Assembly: GCA_003164255.1 (NCBI GenBank)
Contig: PLST01000461.1
Coordinates: forward strand, 4,139 to 41,086
DNA length: 36,948 nucleotides
DNA from: Acidobacteriaceae bacterium
GTDB taxonomy: Bacteria > Acidobacteriota > Terriglobia > Terriglobales > Acidobacteriaceae
Reading direction: 5' to 3'
In this document: positions 10,261 through 18,721 of the stretch, one piece after another
Layout: every line of letters starts with the position of its first letter
Position numbering within the stretch: position 1 is the stretch's first letter
Notes under the pieces: model-generated
The model's input: only the letters and a program-made list of their open reading frames with translations
What the model was told of the DNA's origin: nothing
Database searches by the model: none
Translations under genes and position numbers: made by a program

Positions 10261-12609
10261 ATGGATTCCATGAATCGCAGGAAATTCCTAACGGCTGGGA
10301 TATCTACGATCGCGCTAACTCAGATGATGAAGGCGACCGACACGAAAGGTTTGCAAACGCAAAACGCCAAACTCATTGGCGGCGCTTCGAAGATAGCTGA
10401 TCGCGATTCTTCGCAAGGATATCTCGTTAGTTTGACTCAAGCCGGTCACGGTGTTACTTTCGCGGGTCTGCCGGCGGGAAACAGGTTGACGATTCGCTAT
10501 TCGTCGCTATCCGTGGGTACGATCAGTGTTGCGGTCAACGACAAGCCGGCATGCAAGGTAAATATCCATTCATCGGGAGCACTCACCAGTTCCTATCTTG
10601 ACGCCATTGTTGATTTGGCGATACCTGCGAATGCCAATGTGACAATCAGTCTGGCGCCCAACGACGTCGGGGTGAATATCGATCGGATCGTTGTTGGTGA
10701 CATATTAGGGTTGCCGCCGGACGTCTGGAACCTGCCCGCGTTACCAGTTGCCAACGGTCCATATTCCGCCGACTGGAAGGCCCTGGGGCGAGCCTATGCC
10801 GCTCCGTCGTGGTGGCGCGATGCAAAGTTTGGCGCATGGTCGCACTGGGATCCGCAATCGATGCCTGAGCAGGGCGATTGGTATGCGCGCGGAATGTATA
10901 TGCAGGGCAGCCCGCAATATGAGTTCCACCTCAAACATTTCGGCCATCCATCGGAATACGGTTACAAGGATATCTGCCACAACTGGGTGATCGACCGATG
11001 GAACCCTGACGGGTTGATGGATCTGTATGTTGAGATGGGTGCCCGTTACTTTATGGCGATGGGCTGTCATCACGACAACTTCGACTGCTTCGACTCAAAG
11101 TATCAACCATGGAATTCGCTGCATGTTGGCCCCAAAGTGGACATCGTCGGCACGTGGGAAAGGGTGGCGAGAAAGCGCGGGATGCGGTTCGGCATTGGTT
11201 TTCATGACACTCCAGCCCGAACCTGGGGCCAGTTTATGCCAGTGCGTTACGCCAGCGACAAGAAGGGGGCCATGATGGGCGTGGACTACGATGCCCTTCA
11301 AACAGTGCGAGACGGGAAAGGAAAATGGTGGGAAGGCATGGACCCGGTCAATTTATATGGCCCGGTCCACACATCGCTGGACCCGCTGAATTCGCCGTTC
11401 GCCAACCAGTTTATGTGGCGAGTGGATGACGCCATTACCAAGTACCACCCCGATGTGATCTATTTTGACGAGCACGCGGGCGATTCGCAAGTGGATTTGG
11501 GCGTTCATATGGGGCTTGGTTTTCTCGCCCCGCGGTTGATCGCGAATTACTACAACAAATCGTTGCAGTGGAACCATGGGAAGATGGAAGCGGTCGTCAA
11601 TCTCAAAGGTGTGGGTGGGCGTTACAACAGCTTCCAGGATCACCCTGAACTGCTTCCCGACGTTGACCGCTCCCTGGTGAAGAGCACCGAAGCAATCATC
11701 GAACCGGAGATTATGGCCTATCCGTTCCAGACGGAAACGAGTATCTCGGATTGGCATTACAAAACGGGGCAGAAATACCTGGATGCCCAGAGAATCATTA
11801 ATTTGTTGATGCAGAACGTATGCCGCAACGGGACCATGCTGCTCAACCTCACCCAGCACGGTCGCGGCGATCTTGATCCGGAGGTGGTGCGCGCCGCCAA
11901 AGACGTTGGTGCGTGGTTGAAACTGAATGGCGAAGCTGTCTACAGCTCACGGCCGTTTGAGGTCTATGGTGAAAGCGGGATTTGCTATACACGCAACAAC
12001 GGCAATGTATATGCCACACTGCTGGATTGGAGCGGCGGCCCGGTTACTCTCAAAGCTCTCTGCGCCGGCGGAGCGACCCTGGGCAAGATTTCCAAAGTTG
12101 AACTGCTTGACTCCGACATTTCCCTTGCGTTCGTTCAAGATGATGCGGGGTTGACCGTCACCCCGGGCGCAACCCCGCAACCGCTTCCGGGAATTACCAG
12201 CGAATCGCTGGCAACTTCGTGCCGGGTGCTGCGTATCAGTCACGACAAAGGCTGGATCAACGATGACGATCTCCGCGTTGTGTCTCATGGGTGGATGCGA
12301 CGCTGCAACCTGGGAACCGGCGACTACAACAACGACCTCACCACCAGCGACAAGCCCGGGGATGTTTGGGGTTGTTCCTTTACCAGCAGCAGCGTCTCGG
12401 TCATCGCGCCGAAAGAAGCAGGAGCTGGACAGATCGAGGTTCAGATTGACGGTCGTACCCGCGCCAAGGTGGACCTGTCAACGACAAGTGCGCGTCAAGC
12501 CCAACAAAGAGTTTTTGAAGTGAAGGATCTGGTTCCCGGTAAACACTCCATCGCCATTATCAATAGGGGGCCTGGGCGGGTGGCCGTGGATGCCCTGATC
12601 GTGGATTGA
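10261..12609 (+). CDS. Alpha-L-fucosidase-like (GH29), TAT-type signal, N- and C-terminal accessory beta domains
   Basis: ORF 10225..12609; likely start ATG 10261 or 10270 (MNRRKFLTAGISTIALTQMM). Core: MDLYVEMGARYFMAMGCHHDNFDCFDSKYQPWNS...VARKRGMRFGIGFHDTPARTWGQF...HPDVIYFDEHAGDS...NGTMLLNLTQHGRGDLDPEVV. Confidence 0.85.
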   Translation: MDSMNRRKFLTAGISTIALTQMMKATDTKGLQTQNAKLIGGASKIADRDSSQGYLVSLTQAGHGVTFAGLPAGNRLTIRYSSLSVGTISVAVNDKPACKVNIHSSGALTSSYLDAIVDLAIPANANVTISLAPNDVGVNIDRIVVGDILGLPPDVWNLPALPVANGPYSADWKALGRAYAAPSWWRDAKFGAWSHWDPQSMPEQGDWYARGMYMQGSPQYEFHLKHFGHPSEYGYKDICHNWVIDRWNPDGLMDLYVEMGARYFMAMGCHHDNFDCFDSKYQPWNSLHVGPKVDIVGTWERVARKRGMRFGIGFHDTPARTWGQFMPVRYASDKKGAMMGVDYDALQTVRDGKGKWWEGMDPVNLYGPVHTSLDPLNSPFANQFMWRVDDAITKYHPDVIYFDEHAGDSQVDLGVHMGLGFLAPRLIANYYNKSLQWNHGKMEAVVNLKGVGGRYNSFQDHPELLPDVDRSLVKSTEAIIEPEIMAYPFQTETSISDWHYKTGQKYLDAQRIINLLMQNVCRNGTMLLNLTQHGRGDLDPEVVRAAKDVGAWLKLNGEAVYSSRPFEVYGESGICYTRNNGNVYATLLDWSGGPVTLKALCAGGATLGKISKVELLDSDISLAFVQDDAGLTVTPGATPQPLPGITSESLATSCRVLRISHDKGWINDDDLRVVSHGWMRRCNLGTGDYNNDLTTSDKPGDVWGCSFTSSSVSVIAPKEAGAGQIEVQIDGRTRAKVDLSTTSARQAQQRVFEVKDLVPGKHSIAIINRGPGRVAVDALIVD

Positions 12610-12671
12610 CCTCGCCAAAACCCTACCCGGCTAGTGATGGTTCCCCATCATCCTGATGGGACATTCGACAC

Positions 12672-13314
12672 TTGCACTACTCGAAGCTGATGGGTCGTGC
12701 AGGGTCCGTCGGACTTCGATGTGAAGCACCGCGTGGTCGCCTCAGTGATTTACCACCTGCCCGTCGGGCCCGGCCTCCTCTTCAGTCCTTCGTCGAAAGC
12801 TCTGGATGCGGTGATCGGAGGCTGGGAACTCAGCGCCGTCGCCACCCTCCCGACCGGCGTACCCTACAACGAGAGATACAACGACGACAATGCCAGCACC
12901 AATACCATTGTTGGCGGCACCCAACCGACGAGGCCGAATTACGTTCCTGGCCAACCGTTCGTTCTCGCCAACCGCACGGCCGGATCCAACGGACAATGGG
13001 TGAATCCTGCTGCCTGGCAGGAGCCGGCTCCGGGCTTCCTCGGAACCTCGGCGCGCAACATGCTCTACGGTCCTGGCTACCAACGGTTCGATATGTCTCT
13101 CGACAAGAACTTCAACATGACCTACAACGAGCACCACCAGTTGCAAATCCGATTTGACGCGTTCAACGCATTCAACCACACCAATTTCGGCAACCCGAAC
13201 ACCTTTCTGGACGGCACATCGACACCCGGCAGAATCACGGGTTCCGATGCGCCTTCAGGAAGCGCCAATGGAGGTTCGCGCGAACTGCAGCTAGCCGCCA
13301 GGTACTCGTTCTAG
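12672..13314 (+). pseudogene. C-terminal remnant of a TonB-dependent receptor
   Basis: Reading from GTG 12697 begins mid-barrel (QGPSDFDVKHRVVASVIYHLPVG...) and ends with ...GGSRELQLAARYSF. About 205 aa versus about 1,200 for the intact receptor here; in-frame stop TGA at 12688-12690; the adjacent frame upstream reads LHYSKLM, resembling the 'YTYSK' barrel motif. Confidence 0.8.
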
Positions 13315-13350
13315 CGTCGGATACCTCAAGCTTGTTCAACCGTTATGGGC

Positions 13351-13380
13351 ACCCCAGGTCTCAAACCAGAGACCTGGGGT
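13351..13380. terminator. Strong hairpin (12-bp perfect stem), terminator- or REP-like
   Basis: ACCCCAGGTCTC-AAACCA-GAGACCTGGGGT, 36 bp after the receptor remnant stop; no T-tract, so either a terminator without U-run or a dispersed palindromic repeat. Confidence 0.55.
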
Positions 13381-13666
13381 TCACTGGGTGAGCCCCTTGC
13401 GTGAGACGGTTTGCTGAAGACCCAGTTGGCGTTGAGTTCCGAGACGACAACTGGATTTTCCCGTCAGGTCGGGTAGATGGATTTGCCATTACCCGTCATT
13501 TGCGAATATTGTTCGAGTGGCTGAAATTTCCTGCAAAATCGACGACTTTGGGCTTAAATCCACATGCCCCAATGCCGTGGGGGCAAGTTCCCCTCTGGGC
13601 ACAAGAAGTTGGTCCATTACGAATGTTTGGTCTGTTCAAGTTCGACAACGAAAGGTGATCTGAAAA

Positions 13667-14938
13667 ATGGCGCAAACTACTCGACGGTCCATGTTGAAAG
13701 GAGCAACCCTTTCGGCATTGGGAACACTCTCGACATTCTCGCTCCCCGCTTTGGCGGGAGCCGTGGAAACCAACAGCTCACCGTTTCAGCGGCCGAAGCT
13801 CAAGATCACCGAGGTGCGCACCGCGCAGGTCATCGTTCATGGACCGCAGACGCACATCAGGATTTACACGGATCAAGGCATCTACGGGCAGGGAGAAACC
13901 ACGGACGCCGCTATCGGAACCGCGTCGCTGATCCATAGTTGGCGGCGCGCGCTCATCGGGCGAGATCCGCTCAATGTCGAAGCGATATGGGAGAGGATTC
14001 GCACCCTGGGAATCTTCGCTGGCGCGCAAGGTGGACAGTACATCACAGCCTTGTCTGGCTTGGAAATTGCGTTGTGGGACCTTGCCGGCAAGGCGCTGGA
14101 GTTGCCCGTGTACCAGCTTATGGGCGGCAAGTTCCGCGATAAAGTCCGCATCTATTGCGACTCGGATATGGATGTTCCCATTGGGGAAGAGTCGGACCGA
14201 AAGCTTCCGTGGATCAAGGCGCAAGGCTTTACGGCGATGAAGATCGACCTCGACGATGCAATGGATCCGGCGCGCTTCGATTCCGTGAATTGGACTGCGA
14301 GCAATGGCGAGATCGATCGCATGGTGAAGTGGGTAGCGCACGTGCGGGAGTCGATTCCAGCCAACATGGACCTGGCCTGCGATATGCATGGCCGCTACGA
14401 TGCTCCGACCGGAAAGAAAGTCGCGAAGGCGCTGGAGCCGTTCAGGCTGATGTGGCTGGAAGAGCCTGTTCCCCCCGAAGACATCGACGCGATGGCGGAC
14501 ATCCGGCATTCGACCTCGACCCCCATCGCCTGCGGCGAGAACCTCTACATGCGCTGGGGATACAGGGAATTGTTTGAGAAGCAGGCAGTGGACATCATTC
14601 AGCCCGACTTCCAGAAGGTGGGAGGGCTTGGCGAAGCCCAGAAGGTCGCCAACATGGCGCAAGCCTACTACATTCCAGTCGCGCCGCACTGCGTGGTTTC
14701 ACCGATTGGGGTGATGGCTACCGCTCACGCATGCACCACATACCCGAACTTTCTGGCATGCGAGTGGCACTGGATCAACCACCTCGATACCTGGAAGACG
14801 TTCGTGAAGGAAGGCGAAATCATCATTGATGGTCACGTCACGCCCACGGAGAAGCCCGGCCTTGGCGTGGAGATGGACGAAGATGCCGCGAAGAAGGTTC
14901 AGATTCCGGGAACACCCTGGTTTGAAGCTGAGAAGTAG
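13667..14938 (+). CDS. Enolase-superfamily (mandelate racemase/muconate lactonizing) protein, galactonate-dehydratase-like, with TAT signal
   Basis: 423 aa. TAT-type N-terminus MAQTTRRSMLKGATLSALGTLSTFSLPALAGAVE. MR-family motifs: FTAMKIDLDD, DMHGRYD (DxH), LMWLEEPVPPED, IACGENLYMRWGYRE, DIIQPDFQKVGG, APHCVVSPIG. Confidence 0.9.
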   Translation: MAQTTRRSMLKGATLSALGTLSTFSLPALAGAVETNSSPFQRPKLKITEVRTAQVIVHGPQTHIRIYTDQGIYGQGETTDAAIGTASLIHSWRRALIGRDPLNVEAIWERIRTLGIFAGAQGGQYITALSGLEIALWDLAGKALELPVYQLMGGKFRDKVRIYCDSDMDVPIGEESDRKLPWIKAQGFTAMKIDLDDAMDPARFDSVNWTASNGEIDRMVKWVAHVRESIPANMDLACDMHGRYDAPTGKKVAKALEPFRLMWLEEPVPPEDIDAMADIRHSTSTPIACGENLYMRWGYRELFEKQAVDIIQPDFQKVGGLGEAQKVANMAQAYYIPVAPHCVVSPIGVMATAHACTTYPNFLACEWHWINHLDTWKTFVKEGEIIIDGHVTPTEKPGLGVEMDEDAAKKVQIPGTPWFEAEK

Positions 14939-14974
14939 TTCTTTGAAGATCACCGGTACTTGGGAGAAGAGACG

Positions 14975-15934
14975 ATGCGGAAGATGATTGCAGGTGTGCT
15001 GGCTGGGATGTCCTTGCTGGCGTTCACTCCGCGCCTGACGGCGCAGCAGGAGTTTTTCACGCGGGACGATGTGATCAAATACACTCCTGACTGGCAGGGG
15101 GAAAGGTTTCCGGACGGTCGGCCCAAGGTGCCCGACGACATCCTGGATCGCATGAAGAATGTGACTCTTGAAGAAGCCTGGGCGACCCTACGCAACGCGG
15201 GTTTTGTGCACCAGTATGAAGATGGCTGGTACTCGATCCATCCTGATCAGATCCTGGTGGGCAGGGCGCTGACGGCGGTATGGATGCCGGGCAGGCCCGA
15301 TATTCAAAAGGTGATTGAAGACCAAGGGAAGAAGGACAATCGCCAGGGGGCTACCAACGCGTGGCCTGTGGACATGTTGCAGCCGCGCGATGTGTATGTA
15401 GCCGACCACTTCGGACTCAAAACGGATGGTCCATCGATTGGCGACAACGTAGGCAACGCCATCTATGCGCGATCGGGGAACGGCATCGTTTACGATGGCG
15501 CGGTTCGCGATATCAATGGTCTGAACGAACTGCCGAATTTTACTTCCTTTGTTCGGTTCTACGACCCTTCGCATCATTTTGGAAGTCTCGCCAGCGGAAG
15601 ACTGCTCAACTCGACCATGGTGAGCATCAACGGGCCGACCCGGATCGGACATGCGACGGTGATGCCTGGAGATGTAATTCTGGGACGGAACGGTGGTGTG
15701 CTGTTCATACCGCCGCAGCTAGCGGAGCGGGTTGTCAAAGAGTCGGAAAGCACTCGTCTTGAGGACACGTTCGGACACCAGCGCCTGAGGGAGAAGAAGT
15801 ACACCGCTGGACAGATCGATGCCAAGTGGTCACCGGAAATCGAACAGGACTACCACCAGTGGCTCAAAGAGAATGAGAATCATCTGACCGTACCCAAGGC
15901 CCAGATTGAAGAGATTTTGAAAGAGGCTAAGTAG
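14975..15934 (+). CDS. RraA / HMG-aldolase-fold family protein with Sec-type signal (paralog A)
   Basis: ORF 14960..15934; likely start ATG 14975 (MRKMIAGVLAGMSLLAFTPRLTAQQ). Family signature DVYVADHFG...IGDNVGNAIYARSGNGIVYDGAVRD; D-x20-R-D spacing counted as exactly 20. Confidence 0.85.
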   Translation: MRKMIAGVLAGMSLLAFTPRLTAQQEFFTRDDVIKYTPDWQGERFPDGRPKVPDDILDRMKNVTLEEAWATLRNAGFVHQYEDGWYSIHPDQILVGRALTAVWMPGRPDIQKVIEDQGKKDNRQGATNAWPVDMLQPRDVYVADHFGLKTDGPSIGDNVGNAIYARSGNGIVYDGAVRDINGLNELPNFTSFVRFYDPSHHFGSLASGRLLNSTMVSINGPTRIGHATVMPGDVILGRNGGVLFIPPQLAERVVKESESTRLEDTFGHQRLREKKYTAGQIDAKWSPEIEQDYHQWLKENENHLTVPKAQIEEILKEAK

Positions 15935-16170
15935 TCGGATCAGGGCCTGGAGGGATCGCCGATGAGGGCGAGTGTCCGGGTCAATGATTGGCAAACGCAC
16001 GCTGTTCATCTGACTATCGAGGCTTTTTTTGAATTTCGGAAACGGGCAACATGTGCAATTGGCAACTTGCGGCGACGGGCCGATCCAATTGAAGAGGGAG
16101 ATCCCACGGCTCTGCCGGAGGATCCTTACTCAATACAACAAGAACGTAGAGCTGAAAGGAAAAAGAGGAA

Positions 16171-17547
16171 ATGTCAGATAAAAGCAGTCTCAACATGAAT
16201 CGCCGTAGTGTTCTCAAGTCTTCGCTGGCCGTACTGGCAGGTGGGGCTCTCAGCCAAGCTGCTGTAGCTGACGCTGCGGAGTCTTCGATCAAGAATGTCA
16301 ATCTGAACTCGAGTCCATCAACTTTAAAGATCACCGACATGCGCTATGCGGTGGTGGTCAAGCCGGGCCCGAGTCCCTGCGTTCTGATCCGCATTGACAC
16401 GAACCAGGGGGTGTATGGCCTGGGCGAAGTGCGGGACATCGCTGGATATCAGTATGCGATGGTGCTCAAGAACCGCATCGTCGGCGAGAATCCGCTGCAG
16501 ATCGACTATCTATTTCAGAAGATTGCCCAGTTTGGAGGGGGAGCGCGGCAGGCGGGCGGCGTTTGCGCCGTGGAGATGGCGCTGTGGGATATTGCCGGCA
16601 AGGTATACAACATCCCAGTCTACCAAATGCTAGGTGGCAAGTGGCGCGATAGCATTCGCATCTATGCCGATACCGAGGAGTCGCCCGAGCCAAGCGAGTG
16701 CGCGGAGCGAGCCAAAGGACGCGTGGCCATGGGGCTCACCTGGCTGAAGATGGATATTGGCATTCGTCTTCTGGAGGGGAAACCCGGGATGGTGATGGAG
16801 CCGGCCGGTCAAAGCAATTGGGAGATGCGCGTTCAGCCACACCCCTTTGTGGCCACCGAGGTTACCGACAAAGGCATCGATCGCCTCTGTGAGTACGTTG
16901 CCGCCGTGCGCGACGCAGTGGGATACGAGATCCCCTTCTCGATCGATCACCTCGGTCACATCGGCGTAAAGTCTGTCATGCGCCTGGCCAAAGCCTACGA
17001 GAAGTTCAACCTCGAGTGGATGGAGGATGTCATTCCCTGGTACTACACCGACCTGCTCAAGGAAATCACAGAGTCGAGCCCGACGCCGATTCTTACGGGA
17101 GAAGACATCTACGAAATCGCCGACTTCGAAAAGCTGTGCAGCAACCACGCGGTCGACAAAATTCATCCCGACCTTGCGACTTCAGGTGGGATCTTGCGGA
17201 CGCACAGAATTGGCGACATGGCGTTTACCTATGGAGTGCCCATGGCGATGCATTTTGCCGGAACGCCGGTGAGCTGCATGGCAAATGTTCACTGCGCAGC
17301 GGCCACGCGCAACTTCCTGGCGCTCGAAAACCATTCGCTCGATGTGCCCTTCTGGCAAGACCTGGTCACGGGCATTGAGAAACCGATCATCAACAAGGGA
17401 TATATCAAGGTGTCGGATACGCCTGGGTTGGGTATCACGCTCAACGACGATGAAGTGAAGCGGCACCTGAAGCCGGGCACAGGATATTTTGAGCCGACTC
17501 CGATGTGGGACGAAGTGCAGTCATTGGACGATGCGCTCTTCAGCTAG
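16171..17547 (+). CDS. Enolase-superfamily protein with TAT signal (paralog B)
   Basis: 458 aa. MNRRSVLKSSLAVLAGGALSQAAVADAAE TAT-type signal (MSDKSSLN upstream, SD-like AAAAAGAGGAA). Motifs VEMALWDIAGKVYNIPVYQMLGGKWRD, LTWLKMDI, FSIDHLGHIG, WMEDVIPWY, LTGEDIYE, HPDLATSGG, AMHFAGTPVS. Confidence 0.88.
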   Translation: MSDKSSLNMNRRSVLKSSLAVLAGGALSQAAVADAAESSIKNVNLNSSPSTLKITDMRYAVVVKPGPSPCVLIRIDTNQGVYGLGEVRDIAGYQYAMVLKNRIVGENPLQIDYLFQKIAQFGGGARQAGGVCAVEMALWDIAGKVYNIPVYQMLGGKWRDSIRIYADTEESPEPSECAERAKGRVAMGLTWLKMDIGIRLLEGKPGMVMEPAGQSNWEMRVQPHPFVATEVTDKGIDRLCEYVAAVRDAVGYEIPFSIDHLGHIGVKSVMRLAKAYEKFNLEWMEDVIPWYYTDLLKEITESSPTPILTGEDIYEIADFEKLCSNHAVDKIHPDLATSGGILRTHRIGDMAFTYGVPMAMHFAGTPVSCMANVHCAAATRNFLALENHSLDVPFWQDLVTGIEKPIINKGYIKVSDTPGLGITLNDDEVKRHLKPGTGYFEPTPMWDEVQSLDDALFS

Positions 17548-17726
17548 AAAAGAAGCTTCGAGTAACCAAGGGGGCGAGGCCAAGGCGATCGCAGCGGAAT
17601 CAATCGCTTTGTTTCGACCCCAGGACCTCAGAAAATCGATCTGAATTGATGGTGAGGCAGTCTGGCCGCTGTTGGGCTGGAAATGGGAATGTCTGCAGCG
17701 GGCCAGTGGGGAAGGAGAAGAGATTC

Positions 17727-18680
17727 ATGAAGAAGACAGTCTCGGCAATTTTGTTGGCATGCGCGGTGTTGATGGCGGCTCCTGCGCGCAGCCAGGTGAC
17801 CATGACGCGGGATCAAATACTCTTTTACACATCGGACTGGAAAGGCGAACGCTTCCCGGATGGCCGGCCGAAATTGCCGGATGCGCTGCTAAAACGCGCC
17901 GTGGATATGACGATTGAAGACATTTGGGAGTTCCTGCGTGGCCAGGGTTACAACAATCAATTTGATTCGGGCTGGCAGGCTCTTCATATGGATAAGCCAT
18001 TTGCCGGCCGGGCGCTTACAGCCCAATACATGCCAACCCGTCCCGATATGCTGAAAGCGATTGCCGCGGAAGGCAAAGCAGAAGGACGAATACTGGGCGC
18101 AGGTTCCGGGACCAACAGCTGGCCCATCAGCGAGCTGCAAATCGGCGACGTGTATGTTGCGGACGGCTTCGGAAAGGTCGTCGACGGTACGCTGATTGGC
18201 TCCAACCTGGGCAACGCCGTTGCAGCGCGCACTCATACAGGATTCGTATTTGACGCCGGGATCCGCGATCAGGAAGAGAATCGGGAGATTCCGGATTTCA
18301 ACGGATTCTATCGAGGGTACGATCCCTCTGCCTGGGCCAATATGGGGTTGACCTCGATCAACGCCCCGATTCGCATCGGACGCGCGGTGGTGTTGCCGGG
18401 AGACCTGGTTCTGTGCAAGCCGGAAGGAGTCATTTTTGTTCCGGCAATTCTTGCCGAACAGGCAATCAGCTATGCGGAATTCACCTCTTTGAAAGACGAC
18501 TTCAATTTTGAGCTCAACCGCGAAGGCAAGAACGGAGCTCAATTTGAAGGAGGCTGGACGGCTGAAAAGTATGACGCATTCGCCAAGTGGATCGACGCTC
18601 ATCCTGAGAAGCTGAAGATGGAGCGCAGCGAGTTTGACGCCTTATTGGCGAAGGCAAGATTACCGCGCTCGGCCCACTAG
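17727..18680 (+). CDS. RraA / HMG-aldolase-fold family protein with Sec-type signal (paralog B)
   Basis: ORF 17505..18680; real start probably ATG 17727 (MKKTVSAILLACAVLMAAPARSQ) after GGAGAAGAGA. Shares 'W.GERFPDGRPK.PD' and 'GRALTA..MP.RPD' with paralog A; GFVFDAGIRD signature. Confidence 0.85.
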   Translation: MKKTVSAILLACAVLMAAPARSQVTMTRDQILFYTSDWKGERFPDGRPKLPDALLKRAVDMTIEDIWEFLRGQGYNNQFDSGWQALHMDKPFAGRALTAQYMPTRPDMLKAIAAEGKAEGRILGAGSGTNSWPISELQIGDVYVADGFGKVVDGTLIGSNLGNAVAARTHTGFVFDAGIRDQEENREIPDFNGFYRGYDPSAWANMGLTSINAPIRIGRAVVLPGDLVLCKPEGVIFVPAILAEQAISYAEFTSLKDDFNFELNREGKNGAQFEGGWTAEKYDAFAKWIDAHPEKLKMERSEFDALLAKARLPRSAH

Positions 18681-18721
18681 ACGGCAGCCCCTCGGTTCAG
18701 GCAAAGAGAATTTGAGAAAAG

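Noticed and set aside
13401-13658. 85-aa ORF and an overlapping Cys/His-containing frame (MPQCRGGKFPSGHKKLVHYECLVC)
   Set aside because: Zinc-ribbon-like appearance is suggestive, but there is no complete domain or RBS and two frames compete; treated as intergenic.
13778-14689. 303-aa minus-strand ORF
   Set aside because: Fully antisense to a well-supported enolase-superfamily gene; composition (Arg/His/Val-rich) is typical of shadow ORFs in GC-rich DNA.
16020-16032. T-tract GGCTTTTTTTGAA as a terminator
   Set aside because: No convincing GC-rich stem immediately upstream.
17505-17726. 5' extension of the RraA-B ORF
   Set aside because: Low-complexity Arg-rich translation; the ATG at 17727 has an SD and signal peptide.
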